Assembly: GCF_004193775.1 (NCBI RefSeq)
Contig: NC_041007.1
Span: 22,899,501 to 22,963,500, forward strand
Direction: 5' to 3'
Length of the DNA stretch: 64,000 nt
Source of the DNA: Glycine soja
Taxonomy: Eukaryota > Streptophyta > Magnoliopsida > Fabales > Fabaceae
Part shown: piece by piece, positions 8,855 to 19,023 of the stretch
Position numbering within the stretch: the first letter of the stretch is position 1
Layout: the number at the start of each line of letters is the position of its first letter
Made by a program: the position numbers and the translations under genes
Notes under the pieces: generated by a model
Told to the model about the DNA's origin: nothing
The model's input: only the letters and a program-made list of their open reading frames with translations
Database searches by the model: none

Positions 8855-11237
8855 GATTCAGACTGCTTCATTCCCATCACGTCTGCTGGTGCATTAAATC
8901 CGCTACTGCCATTAACCTCTGTCTTCGTAAAAACATTACTGTTATCTTTTTCCACATAGGATACCCCCAATTGTCTAACCATCTCCATGTGGAAAGCTTC
9001 CTCATCACCTACGTACTCCTTGCTAACGCTATCATCGGGAACAGAACTGTGGGGTGGATGGTGCAGGTTAGGGATCATCCCCTCTGGGTCTGAGCTATGA
9101 ATGTCCCTCCCTTCATAAACTTGAGTCTTACTGATTTCATTAAAGGGCTTCCGCAAGACAAGGTTTTTTCCATTGAGGCAAGAAAGTGGGCTATGTTGGA
9201 CATAGGCCTCATGATTTACTGCTCCCCACTCCTTTCTTCTAACATACACCCTGAGATTTGGAGAAAGCTTATTCCCCTCTTTATTTGGGCTTTTAGACAG
9301 GCCCACAGAGTGATTTAAACCTACCCCCTCCTCAGCTGCAGCTTCCTTTTGATAAGGGGGCATTAAATTTGAATCAGAGTTGACCAGAGGTGTAGAATCA
9401 TGGATATTGACCAATGGTTCATCCTGCTTTACCCTGTGGATATAAGAGTTTTTGAAAGCAGGCAGAGGTATATCTTCAACGTCTCCTTCCTGAATTGGGG
9501 TCTGTTGTTGGCTAGGGCAGAAAGACATAGGTTCTGCCATGTCAACAGGATGCATGTCCAAACAATTTGGATCAATGCATTCCCATTGGCCCGCGACAGA
9601 AGGTGTCAGGGCGGCATCAGCTGGCAGTTGCTCGTGACAGAGGAGGGAAGACATGTAAGCACCTATCGCGGTATCGTTGCCCCTGCGAGTTGGGTAAGGC
9701 CCCTCAGTCCGGCGTCTTCAACGATGGTCCTCCATAGAAAGCGACGAACAGGCAGAGGAGCCGCCGACCAGACTACCGGAAACACGCTCAGCTGAAAAAC
9801 CGTGCATGAAGGGGGTGTTTGGCTCCTCGTCGGAATTCGCTATAGCCGTGGAGAACGGCGATGGAGGGAGTTGCGTCACCGCCGCTTCTCTCAGAGTTCT
9901 ACCCCACCCAACTCCCATTTCCTCACGCAAGTCCAGAGAGTATTGGACTCCGTCGACGAGGATCAGCATCGTCCTCTCTATGAATGGTTTCTCCGACGTT
10001 CGAATCAAGACCCGCGCCAAATCTACTCTGGATTTCTCCTCCGTCACCTCATCCATTTCTACTAGTTCACCACATACCGACACAATGCATGCAAATGTAT
10101 CTGCGTCCCAAACCGTAAGGGGTACCCCCAAGATACACAGCCAAGTTAGACGATAGGATGGCGTCAACATCGGCGTCCATCTCTGTAACAGAGATAGAGG
10201 AGTCCCGCCATGTGTGTGCTCCTTGCGGTTAAAATCAGTAGCTTCTACCTCCGTTAAACCATGAAGGATGATCAAATCATCTCCCCAGTACGACACTTTG
10301 ACCTCCTGTCCAAACATCCCCCTAACCTCCTCATCCACCCTATCAAACATGGCTTTGTTTTTCAAATGACCCACCCAAGCATTATCAAGCCATTTGGTCT
10401 TCTCCTGCGACGTTTGGATCTTAATCCGCGGCTCCTGTGCTTCTATCCTGTCGTTGGTTCGATTGGTCACCACCTCAGCATAAGATTTGAGTTTATTGAA
10501 CGTAGGGGCTTGACGTAACTCCTGTTTGTACGCGCCATGCTCCGTGTTCTTCTTGGACATTCTATGGTTCGAAGCTGTGAGTGGCTCTGTTACCTTGTTC
10601 CCGTCCCTCTGGAATTTGGGCTTGTTGACAAACAGCTTCATTCCTTGTATGTAAATGCGGTTGTCGAGCCTTCTTTCCATACCATCTTCATCTTCTACTC
10701 CTTTGAAACGCACAAAGCCATAACGGTGACCTTGTTTGTTCCTCTTCTTCGATACAAATACCTCCTAGACCTTTCCCCAGACTTGGAATATCTTCCAGAG
10801 CTCTCTTTCACTGACCCCATCAGGAAAATGGGAGAAATAGAAAGAGGTAATATCCGCCCTTTCTCTCCATGTCGATGATGACTTTTTCCCCCGGAAGGTG
10901 ACCTGAAGTGACTTTTCCTTAACAGCTATGCCCTTTCCGTGAGCTGGTTCGCGCTTGGAAAGGGACCTTCTCCTCCTACTCTTCACTTGAATCCACTCTC
11001 CCTCCTGGAGGTTGTCACAGTGACCTCGTTGTTCATCCCGATGATCGTTGAAGTGGCGTCTGTGGTCATCCGCGACAAGCGAATAATCATTGTCGTCGTC
11101 CCTGCTTCGTCTTTCTCCGAGAACACGCCAGCTGCTATCTCTGTTAGTTGTTCCTCCGCGATGATCACGTACCTGAGAGCGTCCTCTTTCTCTCACTTTC
11201 CTTTCTCGCCTCTCTCTCTCAATCTGTTTCTCTAATA
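8851..11237 (-). pseudogene. LINE ORF1: RRM-type RNA-binding protein
   Basis: This ORF1 protein of a plant L1 element would bind element RNA. One frame runs from the 5' end of the LINE to TGA at 8851-8853, broken by TAG at 10765-10767 and TGA at 9718-9720. An RRM is visible across the first stop (FYFSHFPDGVSERELWKIF upstream; GHRYGFVRFKG downstream). A DUF4283-like region follows (LCILGVPLTVWD), then a low-complexity C-terminus. The N-terminus is rich in R, D and E. No ATG precedes the RRM before the flank starts. The second stop could come from CGA by C-to-T change, but the original codon is not known. Confidence 0.82.
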
Positions 11238-11327
11238 AACTGCTGTCCTATTAAAACTAACTGCTAACTATTCCTAATAAACTGCTCCTAATAATAGTAA
11301 CTGCTGTCCTATTAAAACTAACTGCTA
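11238..11327. repeat. Host tandem repeat, with right TSD copy of the LINE
   Basis: A 29 bp segment at 11238-11266 is repeated exactly at 11299-11327, giving a 61 bp period. The first 12 bp (11238-11249) are the right copy of the LINE target duplication. It lies in intron 7 of the RPOT3-like gene. Confidence 0.65.
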
Positions 11328-11349
11328 TTGACAGCACATAACAATTATT

Positions 11350-11371
11350 CCCCCCCCCCCCCCCGCCCCCC
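11350..11371. repeat. Poly-C tract
   Basis: A run of about 21 C, interrupted by one G, lies in intron 7 between the minisatellite and exon 7. Its length is likely to vary or to be misassembled. Confidence 0.8.
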
Positions 11372-11506
11372 TTCTCTTATAAACATTTTTTATAAGAGGT
11401 CTAACACATTTGTTTTTCCTTTTCTGCAAAGATAAAAAGATATTCATTTGGATGGACAGAAGAATATTACAAGTAATCAATTATGCTTTTTTTTATTTAT
11501 GCTTAC

Positions 11507-11620
11507 ATCTTTACAATCAACCAGTCCTGCAATGTTACCTCCTCCAGCCCAAATTGACTCTACAACTCCAAGCACTCTTCTATTTACTCGCCATTTGGTG
11601 TTGCCAAGAATATCCAAGGC
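11507..11620 (-). CDS. RPOT3: RPOT3-like exon 7
   Basis: This exon has 114 nt, 38 codons, phase 0 at both ends. It encodes [17 protein letters not shown] followed by a [11 protein letters not shown] block, conserved in plant RPOT proteins. The acceptor AG lies at 11622-11621 and the donor GT at 11506-11505. Confidence 0.85.
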
Positions 11621-14600
11621 CTGCACAAAACAATGATGCCTTTTTATTATGAAAAAAAAGTATATATATAATATAGATACAGTTTAGTGAACCAGAAAAT
11701 GTAGAATACAAAATATTGAAACTGTTTAGAAATACTGACAAATGACAAATACATTTTTAATAATAAGAAACTTGTAACCATTGAATGAAAGCAAGTTACT
11801 GATCCCTGATTTGGTAATGCAAGCAATTCATCAAATTTCTTAACAGATCATATTTTTTATATAATACTGACACATTTTCATCGTCAATCAAAAAGGAAAG
11901 GCTAAATGTCACTTTTGGTGCTTTATGTTTTAGTGTTTCTTCATTTTGGTACATTGATTGAAAGCTTGTTATGTTTCTTGGGGGTGTGGTTGCAGAGGCT
12001 CAAGGCTGAGAAGAATGAAGGAGTGTTTGAAAGAGAAGAGGCAGTGGTGGGATGCAGTTATGAAAGATAGTGGCAGTTTTTAGCTGCCACTATGTTAAAA
12101 TAATTATTTCAAAATTTAAATGTAACAGAACTCTAACGTTTTAAACGGTAAATTAAAAAAGGACCAAAAAGATATCTTTCGAAAACATAAAGGACCAACA
12201 TGAAAATTTTAAAACTTAATGTATCAAAATAGAAAAATACTAAAACATAAAGGACCAAAAGTGACATTTAGCCAAAAGGAACATACACTACCTCAAAAAC
12301 TTTTTGCATTTGTGCTCCGTCGACATTCTTCATTACATCTTGCTGCTTCTTAGATCCATGAGTACGCATGATATAAGATGGTAAGAATAAGTGTCCACCC
12401 TTGTCATATCTGGAAAGAGCATTATGAAATGTTAGACACACAAACACGCAGGCAAGCAACTAAGTGACGAAGGATTAAATATTTAAAAAAAATGTGAAAA
12501 GTTACATCCATCCTTCACATAGATTTTTTGCAAATTCATGTTCGTTTTCGAGATTAAAAGAAGTAGCTAAAAGTTCATTCAATAGTTGCATTCCTTCTCT
12601 TTGGTCTTGAAAGAGGTTGAAACTGAGCACAATAAATTATAACAATATAAAATCAAAGCAAATTCAGGCATTTCAAAATACAATACAAGAGAGACACCCA
12701 TTTCATTGGCCATACCCTTTCCATTTTTTGGGAGGTATTAACATTGGCATGTAAGGTATTAACATATGTTTAGCCTGCACAAAAAGATACATATCAGTAA
12801 GTAAAAACCTTATGCTATACACTTTTGTAGTGCATGCTAACTATCCTGAATGAGTTAGAAGTATCTGATGTTTAATAAGCCACCATGCTTAATAGCAAAT
12901 AAGTTTGAGAATAACAAAACAAATCAACAGCATTTATGGGGAAGTTCAGATTTCACTATTTCAACAAAACTTTTGATTTTAGCTAGCCATAACACAAGGA
13001 AGTCATAGATATATGTACCAGATTCCATGCAAATAGAACACATAGAGCAAGAAGCTTATGCAGATTCATAAACAGCATTCTCTTCCACCTACATCTAAAT
13101 GCTAGTTCTTTATCTTTTGAGAAGAGAGTAATGAGGTTATAAAATAGTTCTAATTTACAGGAACATCATACACATGTGAGATAATAATGGATTTACTTAG
13201 CATTCATGAAGCTATCATTAAAGCTGTTATCATATGAACAGAATAACTTTATGTATGACATAATATTGTTTAAGAAATGGAAGACAAAGTCTTAACTTAC
13301 ACATTTTTCAAGCCCAACTAGGACCAAGGGATCACATTGTATAATGCCATACTTCTTCGAAAACTTTTGCCTACAAGCACAAAACAGTTTTTTGGAATTA
13401 CAATTGAAAAACAAGTGTGATAAAGGAACTTCCATGAATCCCTTGCATACCTACTCTATCAAAATATATCATCGGTCACATTTTTAAACATCTACCTTGT
13501 TAGAAATAAGAACATTTTAGGAGATAAGAAGTTCAATATTTACTTTTTCAAGTTCCCTAGATACTTGTTATAGCTAGGTTCAATGCATCATATGAGAAGT
13601 AGTGATATCTTAATTGTTCTCTTGTAAAATGTTTCGGCATTAATTATCTTTGTAATGCTCTTGAATATAAATAAGTTCATTCTTCTGGGTGGGATAATTA
13701 CTCAAGCAATTTCAGAAAAAATATTTGTTTCTCTCTTCTCACATGGTATCAAAGCTCCTGGTCTAAGGGGGCTCTACTTCCACAAAAAACATCTCCGCAA
13801 AAATTATTTGTTTTACAGCTGGAATTTCCCAGCAACATTTTCCAGTGACCATCATATTTCTCAGCCACTTTCCGGCAACTTCCATATGTCTTGGTTCCTT
13901 TCCACCGACAGACTTTCTTAAAACTGTCAGAAATTTCAGGAAAATTTTCCAGTCACTTTCAGAACTTTTCTGACACCTTTCTAATATCTTTTCCAGCAGC
14001 CGCTAGTCTCAGATTCATTTTGCTCCAATTCTCCTGCGCTGATTATTGTTCTGCATGATCAGTACCAAAATTTTCATTCAAACATCTATTTGTCTCTCCT
14101 TACTTGGTCTTTGATTTGATCACTATGGAAGCGACGGTTGTGCATCCATCCCATTTCTAGAAAAGCCATCAGGTGCTTGTACTTCAGCATATTAAGGTAT
14201 GCTTCCTCTCTCATTTGAATTTAATGTCTAAAAAATTTCCATCCCATTGGGTTCTCTGGACTCTAGAGCTATAGACCATATGACCCCATCTAAATATTTT
14301 TCTACTATTCCTTATGTCCCCAGCAATAAGAAAATAGCAACTGCAGATGGCACTCTTGTAACTTGTACTGGTATAGGAAACATCCACATAAATCCCTTCA
14401 TAATCCTTAAAATATTCACATGTCCCAATGCTGTCCACAACTATTGTCTCTGTACAAAAAGTTACAAAAGACATATCTTGCAATAGGGGTGGGCATGGAT
14501 TGGATTCTTAAGAATCCAATCCTTATCCAATCCGCATCTACTTAAATGGATTGGATCTTAAATCTATATCCATATTTTTTTTTTTAAACACTTTGGATTC

Positions 14601-17600
14601 AAGATCCAATCCATTTAAGTGGATATAGATTTGGTCATATCCAATCCATATTCACTTACATGTTATAAGCGAATTGGAAAAAAGAACACAGATCTACATT
14701 TCTTTTTTAATTATTTAATTTTTTATATAAGCAAAAGAATCCATTAATGATAAAACAGATCAACCAATTAAAATAAAATATATTGTCAATTACAACTTCC
14801 AAAGCAACAGGCAGAAGTAAATTTGAAGAAAAGAACAGAGAGAGAAAGGAGAGAACATTGTAATGGGAGTTCCAGAGATCAACTCCTAGAGTCATCTGGT
14901 ATTGATCGAAGAACTACTTTGTTCTTGAAAAAAGAAAAAGACATAATAGAGAAGATAGGTAGGTAGGTACTTGCTAGGTAGGGTTTTGTTTGACGAGATA
15001 GAGAATATAAAAAAACTTACTAGGAGGAGGGGCTGATGTTCTCGTGGAGTTTTCCAGTGCTGGAGAACATAATAATAGAAACCTTGGCATCGCAGAGAAT
15101 GGTGAGCTTGTTGGCCTTCTTTAAAAGGTCATTCAGTTGTTTAGAGTAAGTGACATGGCACCGCTTAAGATAATGGATTCAAATGTTCACTTAAGATCCA
15201 TGTATCAGATAATGGATTTTGGATCTTTAAACTAAAATAAGATGTGGATGGGTTTTAAAAGTCTAATCCATTAAAGTGATTTAAAACAGATTGAACTAGA
15301 CTGGAAATTGGATCAGATTAGGATATTGGACTTTTTTGCCCAGGCCTATCTTGCACTGTTATTTTCATAATAATTGTTGTGTATTCCAGGACAAAGAATC
15401 AAGAGGACATATCTTGCACTGTTATTTTTCAGCATAGCTCATAATCCTGTTTAGCATTTGAACAAAACATGTAGAAGTTTACAAACATTTTATCAAGGAA
15501 AAGCTCGATTGCGGCTTGATTTGTTCTCCAAATGCACCTTCACAAAGTCAACTTGTGGATATTCTCACCAAAGGGTTATGCCATTCACATTTATTCTAAG
15601 CATGAGGGGGAGTGTTGGAAACAGGAATTTTAATGGTTATTTTTCCTAGATATTTGTTATAACTAGGTTCAGTCCATCATAGGAAGTAGAGGTACCTTAA
15701 TTGTTCTCTTGTCAGAAAGTGAGTTATGAGCCTAACTCAACCCTACAAAACCGGCTCGTAAGGTGAAGATTGTTTCTCACTTATATAATTTATCTCCACA
15801 CTATCTTTAGTCGATGTAGGACTTCAACATGTCCCATTTTGCCCACGGCTACCTGCCATGACTTTCAACACACACCCCTCTATCTAGGGGTGACCACAAT
15901 TTAGGTGGCTTTTTCCAACATCCCCCCTCACACTCAAGGCTACCTGCCTAGAGCATGATAGACACAAGGACCCATCTAGGATAGGCTCTGATACCATGTA
16001 AAATGAGAGAAAATCTAGAGGGATAATAGACTAAAACCATGTGCCAGATTACACGGCAGTTGCTTGTTTATATAGACTAGTAGTATTGATTACACATAAT
16101 TAGAGGATATTCAATTTCCTCTAAATTAGATATCATATCCTATCACATCATTATATATTAAATTCCTGATTCTAAACATAAACTGTTTTAGCAAATACTT
16201 ATTTTTGTAATACTCTCAAATATAATCAAGTCCATTCTACTAGGTGGGATAATTAGGCAAATTCAGAAAAAAAGTTGTTTCTCCTCACATACCTCATATC
16301 ATAAGACATAGGAACTTTTGAGAACCTCTTTTATAATGTGAACTATTATTCTTCAATTTATCATGAGCAAAGATTATCTCTCATACTTCATCACAATACA
16401 TTCTATGCTTATGAGCATCAACATCTTTTTTGTATGTGCATGTGTGTGTGCATCTGCATTACATGTGTGTGTAACTATGTATGTGCACGCGGGTATGCAC
16501 ATGACAGAGAGATAAAGAAATCACAACAAGACACATTCAGACACATTACATATGATACTCAAATTATCTCCTGTCACTTAGTTGTTAGGGGGCTCAAGGC
16601 CTTAAATCTTAATTAAAAAGTTAACATCCCCTTTCTTTTTCCACAGAGAAAAAACTGAAACCTCACCCTGGATGCCATGGTACAGCCTTAAAACCATGCC
16701 TGAAAGCTGGTCGAATATCAGGTGGAGTATCGGCAGACTGGTTAACCGGAGAGTGTACATATGCTGTATCAATTAATAATTCTACTAATCGACTTCCCAG
16801 CTGCATAATTTCAGAGCTAACTCATTAAATTCCCATTTTAAATCCAAAAGATAGAGAAAGAGAGAGAAGATAATTGATTACTCAAAGAAGAACCTTAGCC
16901 TGCGTGTCCCGGCTCCAAGGACTACATTCTTCTTTTCTCAAAATCATCTGCACTTCCCTCAGTCTATTTTTTTTAAGCAAACTGTTTAAATAATTTCTTT
17001 GTTTTTCTTTATCACTATCCAAACTGTCTTCAGCATCACCCTCTGTCTTCTTACTCTGGCTACTTTTATTTCCTTCAACGAACTTATGAATCCTAACCTG
17101 AAATAAAATAAGATATTTATTACAACATCTATAAAATAACTGCACCAATTATGTTTCAGTCAAGTCAGACATACAAAGGGGTAAGTTTTCTAAAGACTTT
17201 GATTAAAGTCCACTTTGGATCAATTGTAAAACATTACTGTTAAGAACTTCCTAAAGAATGGGTGTTTACAGAGAAGTTACATGAGAAAGTTTTTTGAAAA
17301 TGTTGAAGTGCACAAGTTAATTTTAACTTGTGCAAATTTTTTATTCATTTTACCTTCTTGATTCATCTTATTTCCTTTTCTTATATGTTTGCTAAGAAGT
17401 TCATCCAAACTGACCATAAAATCCAATCCGGTTTTAAACAACTTAAGCATTAGAGGCTTATCTAGTTCTACTATTCTGCATCGGCATCCATGATGTAGCC
17501 AGTCAATTAACCCTGTATTACACAAGAGTGACCAGTCACATAGAAATAAACTAAACTTTACCTAAACTAGCGTACCTCTGTGCCCGGAGGCTCCTCGCTA

Positions 17601-18760
17601 AGCGAGATATGGGGGAGGGTAATTGTACGCAGCCTTACCCTTGCATATGCAAAGAGGCTGTTTCCGGATTTGAACCCATGACCAATAAGTCACCAAGACA
17701 CAACTTTACTGCTGTGCCAGGGCTCGCCTCTGGACATTACCTACAATGTCAATAATGTTTCGAAAGCTGCCCATAGAGAGGATTTTACCCAACCCCTACA
17801 TTTGAGCTGAGGACCACTACGGGCAACAAAGCTAGGGCTCGAACGGAGACAACAGGTTAAGCTTGAACAACCCATGCCAATTGATCTACATGTTTGATGG
17901 TTCAAAGCTATGTATCGTATGCCTGACCTAAAAGGCTAGAACTAACCCATTCTTGTAATAACAATTTGAGACCAAAATAGGGCCATTACCTCCTGTTCTA
18001 GAGCCATGCCAATATGAACAGCAGCATGAACAAGCTGAACACAGCCTTCCTCATTCTCCATCACCATGGCCATCATCTTATGCATCACAATGACGGCCAC
18101 CTTATCGGCAGGCAAGTCGTCGACGTGGGGGGCAATGGAGTCCTGCTGCTTCTTGGGGCGGGCGCGGTGGGCCGTCTGCTCGGCCTCCACGGCGGCCCTG
18201 AACGGCTCGAACCAGCCCAAGAGGAGCGACTTGACATGCGGCAAATTGGGCGCCAACATCTTCTCCCGCATTTCCCTCTCCAATTCCCTGTACTCCTCCA
18301 CCATCTTCTCCCAGGCCTCTGTCTCCGCCTCAATCTGCCTCCTTCGCAGCAAATTGTACTTCTCCCTCTCCTTGTCCTTCTGTCTCATCTCCTCCTCCTG
18401 CATTAACAAACCCTTCAGGAACAGCCACGGCGGCTCCTGGACAAAGATCCTTGCCGTCGTAGCCGGAGACACGTCCTCCTCGACCGCAGCGCTTAGGTCT
18501 TCAACGATGAAGTTGCCGTCGGTGGAGAGGAGGTGGTGGTGGCGGAACTGGAGGATTGGGTCGGAGTGGGTGAGGGGGAAGGAGGAGCAAGAGAAGAGGA
18601 GCGAAGAGGAGGGAGAGGGAGAGGTTGGGATTAAGAGAAAGTGGAGGGTTCGGTGGGGCTTGTTGCGGTTAATAATGTGAAAGTGGCTTCTTCTTCTTCG
18701 TCTGGCGGGATTGTCGAAGGCGTGAACCTGTGGAGTGGGGAATGAAGATGCCAATGTCAT
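11507..18760 (-). CDS. RPOT3: Phage-type plastid RNA polymerase (RPOT3/RpoTp-like), exons 1-7, partial
   Basis: This nucleus-encoded single-subunit RNA polymerase of the T7 type would transcribe plastid genes. Exons are 18760-17990, 17097-16894, 16800-16667, 13370-13301, 12774-12716, 12409-12292 and 11620-11507. All introns are GT-AG, phases join cleanly and no stop is seen. The protein begins with a basic, S/T-rich N-terminus like a plastid transit peptide, then the plant RPOT N-terminal domain ([79 protein letters not shown]). The palm and finger catalytic motifs lie in later exons beyond the left edge. The plastid form is preferred from the transit-like start and motif spelling; a mitochondrial or dual-targeted paralogue is possible. 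Retroelements in introns 3 and 7 enlarge the gene greatly; whether it is expressed is unknown. Confidence 0.85.
11900..12273. mobile_element. Mutator-like MITE in intron 6
   Basis: This 374 bp element has terminal inverted repeats of about 35 bp with one mismatch; both ends begin GGCTAAATGTCACTTTTGG when read inward. Flanks AAAAGGAAA (11891-11899) and AAAAGGAAC (12274-12282) match in 8 of 9 bases, fitting the 9 bp duplication of Mutator-type transposons. It encodes no transposase and is non-autonomous. Its right end lies 18 bp from the exon 6 boundary. Confidence 0.88.
12292..12409 (-). CDS. RPOT3: RPOT3-like exon 6
   Basis: This 118 nt exon completes the split Gly codon from exon 5, then adds 39 codons ([19 protein letters not shown] onward, ending KVFE). 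It joins exon 7 in phase 0. This is one of the most conserved blocks of the plant RPOT N-terminal domain. Confidence 0.87.
12505..12620 (-). other. Exon-like open stretch inside intron 5
   Basis: A minus-strand open segment of about 39 codons ([19 protein letters not shown] onward) is preceded by TTGTGCTCAG, a good acceptor, and followed by a GT. Exons 5 and 6 already join perfectly across this region, so it is not part of the standard RPOT protein. I do not recognise the sequence. It may be an alternative exon, a captured gene fragment or chance. Confidence 0.3.
12716..12774 (-). CDS. RPOT3: RPOT3-like exon 5
   Basis: This is a 59 nt exon (19 codons plus 2 nt) encoding [19 protein letters not shown] and the first two bases of the next Gly. 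AG acceptor and GT donor are present at 12776-12775 and 12715-12714. The sequence is highly typical of plant RPOT proteins. Confidence 0.87.
13301..13370 (-). CDS. RPOT3: RPOT3-like exon 4
   Basis: This 70 nt exon finishes a Gly codon begun in exon 3, then adds 23 codons ([19 protein letters not shown], then LEKC). The donor reads GTAAGT. It follows the very long intron 3, which carries a Copia element. Confidence 0.85.
13498..13743 (+). repeat. 5' LTR of Copia element 2
   Basis: This 246 bp LTR begins TGTTAGAAATAAG and ends CTTCTCACA, followed directly by the PBS. It shares long blocks with the 3' LTR, but with many substitutions. Confidence 0.87.
14247..14483 (+). pseudogene. Copia element 2 protease remnant
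   Basis: The reading frame contains [11 protein letters not shown] and [12 protein letters not shown], matching the D-S/T-G-A-x-D-H-M and ADG..V blocks of Copia proteases. The catalytic DSG is altered (LDSRAIDHM). The frame ends at the MITE insertion. Confidence 0.7.
14484..15348. mobile_element. hAT-like non-autonomous element nested in Copia element 2
   Basis: This 865 bp insertion has short inverted ends (TAGGGGTGGGCA at the left; TAGGCCTGGGCA read inward from the right). The flanking 8 bp copies TCTTGCAA and TCTTGCAC match in 7 of 8 bases, as for hAT elements. Subterminal regions repeat ATCCAATCC and its complement many times. No transposase is seen. Confidence 0.78.
15458..15600 (+). 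pseudogene. Copia element 2 RNase H tail remnant
   Basis: Translation in shifting frames gives [12 protein letters not shown] and [10 protein letters not shown], the usual C-terminal end of Copia polyproteins just before the polypurine tract. It shows that the deletion removed everything between the protease and this point. Confidence 0.65.
15613..16289 (+). repeat. 3' LTR of Copia element 2, interrupted
   Basis: The LTR starts TGTTGGAAACAGG after the polypurine tract and ends CTCCTCACA. Its two halves match the 5' LTR, but are separated by about 465 bp of foreign sequence (about 15720-16185). Confidence 0.83.
15720..16185 (-). mobile_element. Antisense TRIM-like retroelement fragment within the LTR
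   Basis: On the minus strand a PBS-like sequence (TGGTATCAGAGCC, complement of about 15982-15995) is followed within about 70 bp by a polypurine-like GTGAGGGGGGA. Upstream is a TATATAA-containing region ending TTTTACA, like an LTR end. Downstream is a segment starting TGTTGGAAAAAG. The compact LTR-PBS-PPT-LTR arrangement resembles a TRIM, but the two putative LTR parts do not match each other, so it may be chimeric. Confidence 0.5.
16667..16800 (-). CDS. RPOT3: RPOT3-like exon 3
   Basis: This 134 nt exon (44 codons plus 2 nt) encodes [18 protein letters not shown], then [13 protein letters not shown], conserved in plant RPOT proteins. The donor GTGAGG lies just left of 16667. Confidence 0.86.
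16894..17097 (-). CDS. RPOT3: RPOT3-like exon 2
   Basis: This 204 nt, 68-codon exon is phase 0 at both ends. It starts VRIHKFVEG, continuing the EQE end of exon 1, and runs through a lysine- and acid-rich, less conserved linker to DTQAK. Intron 2, after it, is only 93 bp. Confidence 0.85.
17568..17732 (-). mobile_element. Au-type SINE in intron 1
   Basis: On the minus strand this reads as a tRNA-derived SINE. It has an A-box-like TGGCACAGCAG (complement of 17709-17719) and a B-box-like GGTTCAAATCC (complement of 17666-17676). The body then contains GCATATGCAAGGGTAAGGCT and ends near GGCACAGAGGTACGC. This order matches the Au SINE family as I know it. It is in the same orientation as the host gene. 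Confidence 0.82.
17990..18760 (-). CDS. RPOT3: RPOT3-like exon 1 with plastid-targeting-like N-terminus
   Basis: This 771 nt, 257-codon exon starts at ATG 18760-18758. The frame is open further upstream, but that part runs into a TA repeat (YIYIYIY), so the start next to [11 protein letters not shown] is preferred. The first 75 residues are rich in S, T, R and P and poor in acidic residues, like a transit peptide. The conserved RPOT N-terminal domain starts at FVQEPPW, then a charged helix region and [17 protein letters not shown] block (seen as [13 protein letters not shown]), ending ALEQE. Confidence 0.86.
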
Positions 18761-18980
18761 TGTGCGTTTATAAAACGAATGAAAGAGGCGTGTGTTGGTG
18801 TTGTGTTGTTGATTGTTGCGAGAGACCGGAATCACGCTCGTGTGGAGGAAGGAGAATGAAGGAAAGAAACGGAGGATGATTGTGTTTCTTCGCTCGCCTT
18901 CCAGGATGAGGTTCAAACCTCTCTTAAATCTTGTAATCCTATGGACTATGGACCCGGCAGAAGATTTTTTTAAAATAAAA

Positions 18981-19023
<43 letters not shown>

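Larger units (their letters stand above)
93..11237 (-). mobile_element. L1-type LINE, 5'-truncated, split by a Copia element
   Basis: This non-LTR retrotransposon reads right to left. It has ORF1 (about 11237-8851), ORF2 (8854-241, endonuclease, reverse transcriptase and zinc-binding domain), a 3' UTR (240-104) and a tail of about 11 A (seen as T at 93-103). Removing the 4924 bp Copia insertion and its 5 bp duplication leaves about 6.2 kb, near full length. No ATG is visible at the start of ORF1 before the flank begins, so the copy looks 5'-truncated or start-less. In-frame stops (10765, 9718, 1580) and a one-base frameshift (near 1090) show it is dead. It sits in intron 7 of the RPOT3-like gene, in the same orientation. 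Confidence 0.85.
13498..16289 (+). mobile_element. Copia element 2, deletion derivative in intron 3
   Basis: LTRs at 13498-13743 and 15613-16289 and a perfect 5 bp duplication TACCT (13493-13497 and 16290-16294) define this element. It lies antisense to the RPOT3-like gene. A PBS (TGGTATCAAAGCTC, 13744) and a polypurine tract (GAGGGGGAG before 15613) are present. Coding sequence is reduced to a protease remnant and the last part of RNase H; most of gag, integrase and RT are gone. A hAT-like MITE sits in its middle and an antisense fragment in its 3' LTR. It is non-autonomous and old. Confidence 0.9.

Noticed and set aside
17277..17525. Minus-strand open frame in intron 1 as a transposase fragment
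   Set aside because: It reads protein-like in part (LIDWLHHGC), but I could not match it to a family and it lies in an intron between well-joined exons.
17775..17935. Possible second tRNA-derived SINE in intron 1
   Set aside because: GGGCTCGAACG resembles a B box, but I could not identify an A box or a known SINE body.
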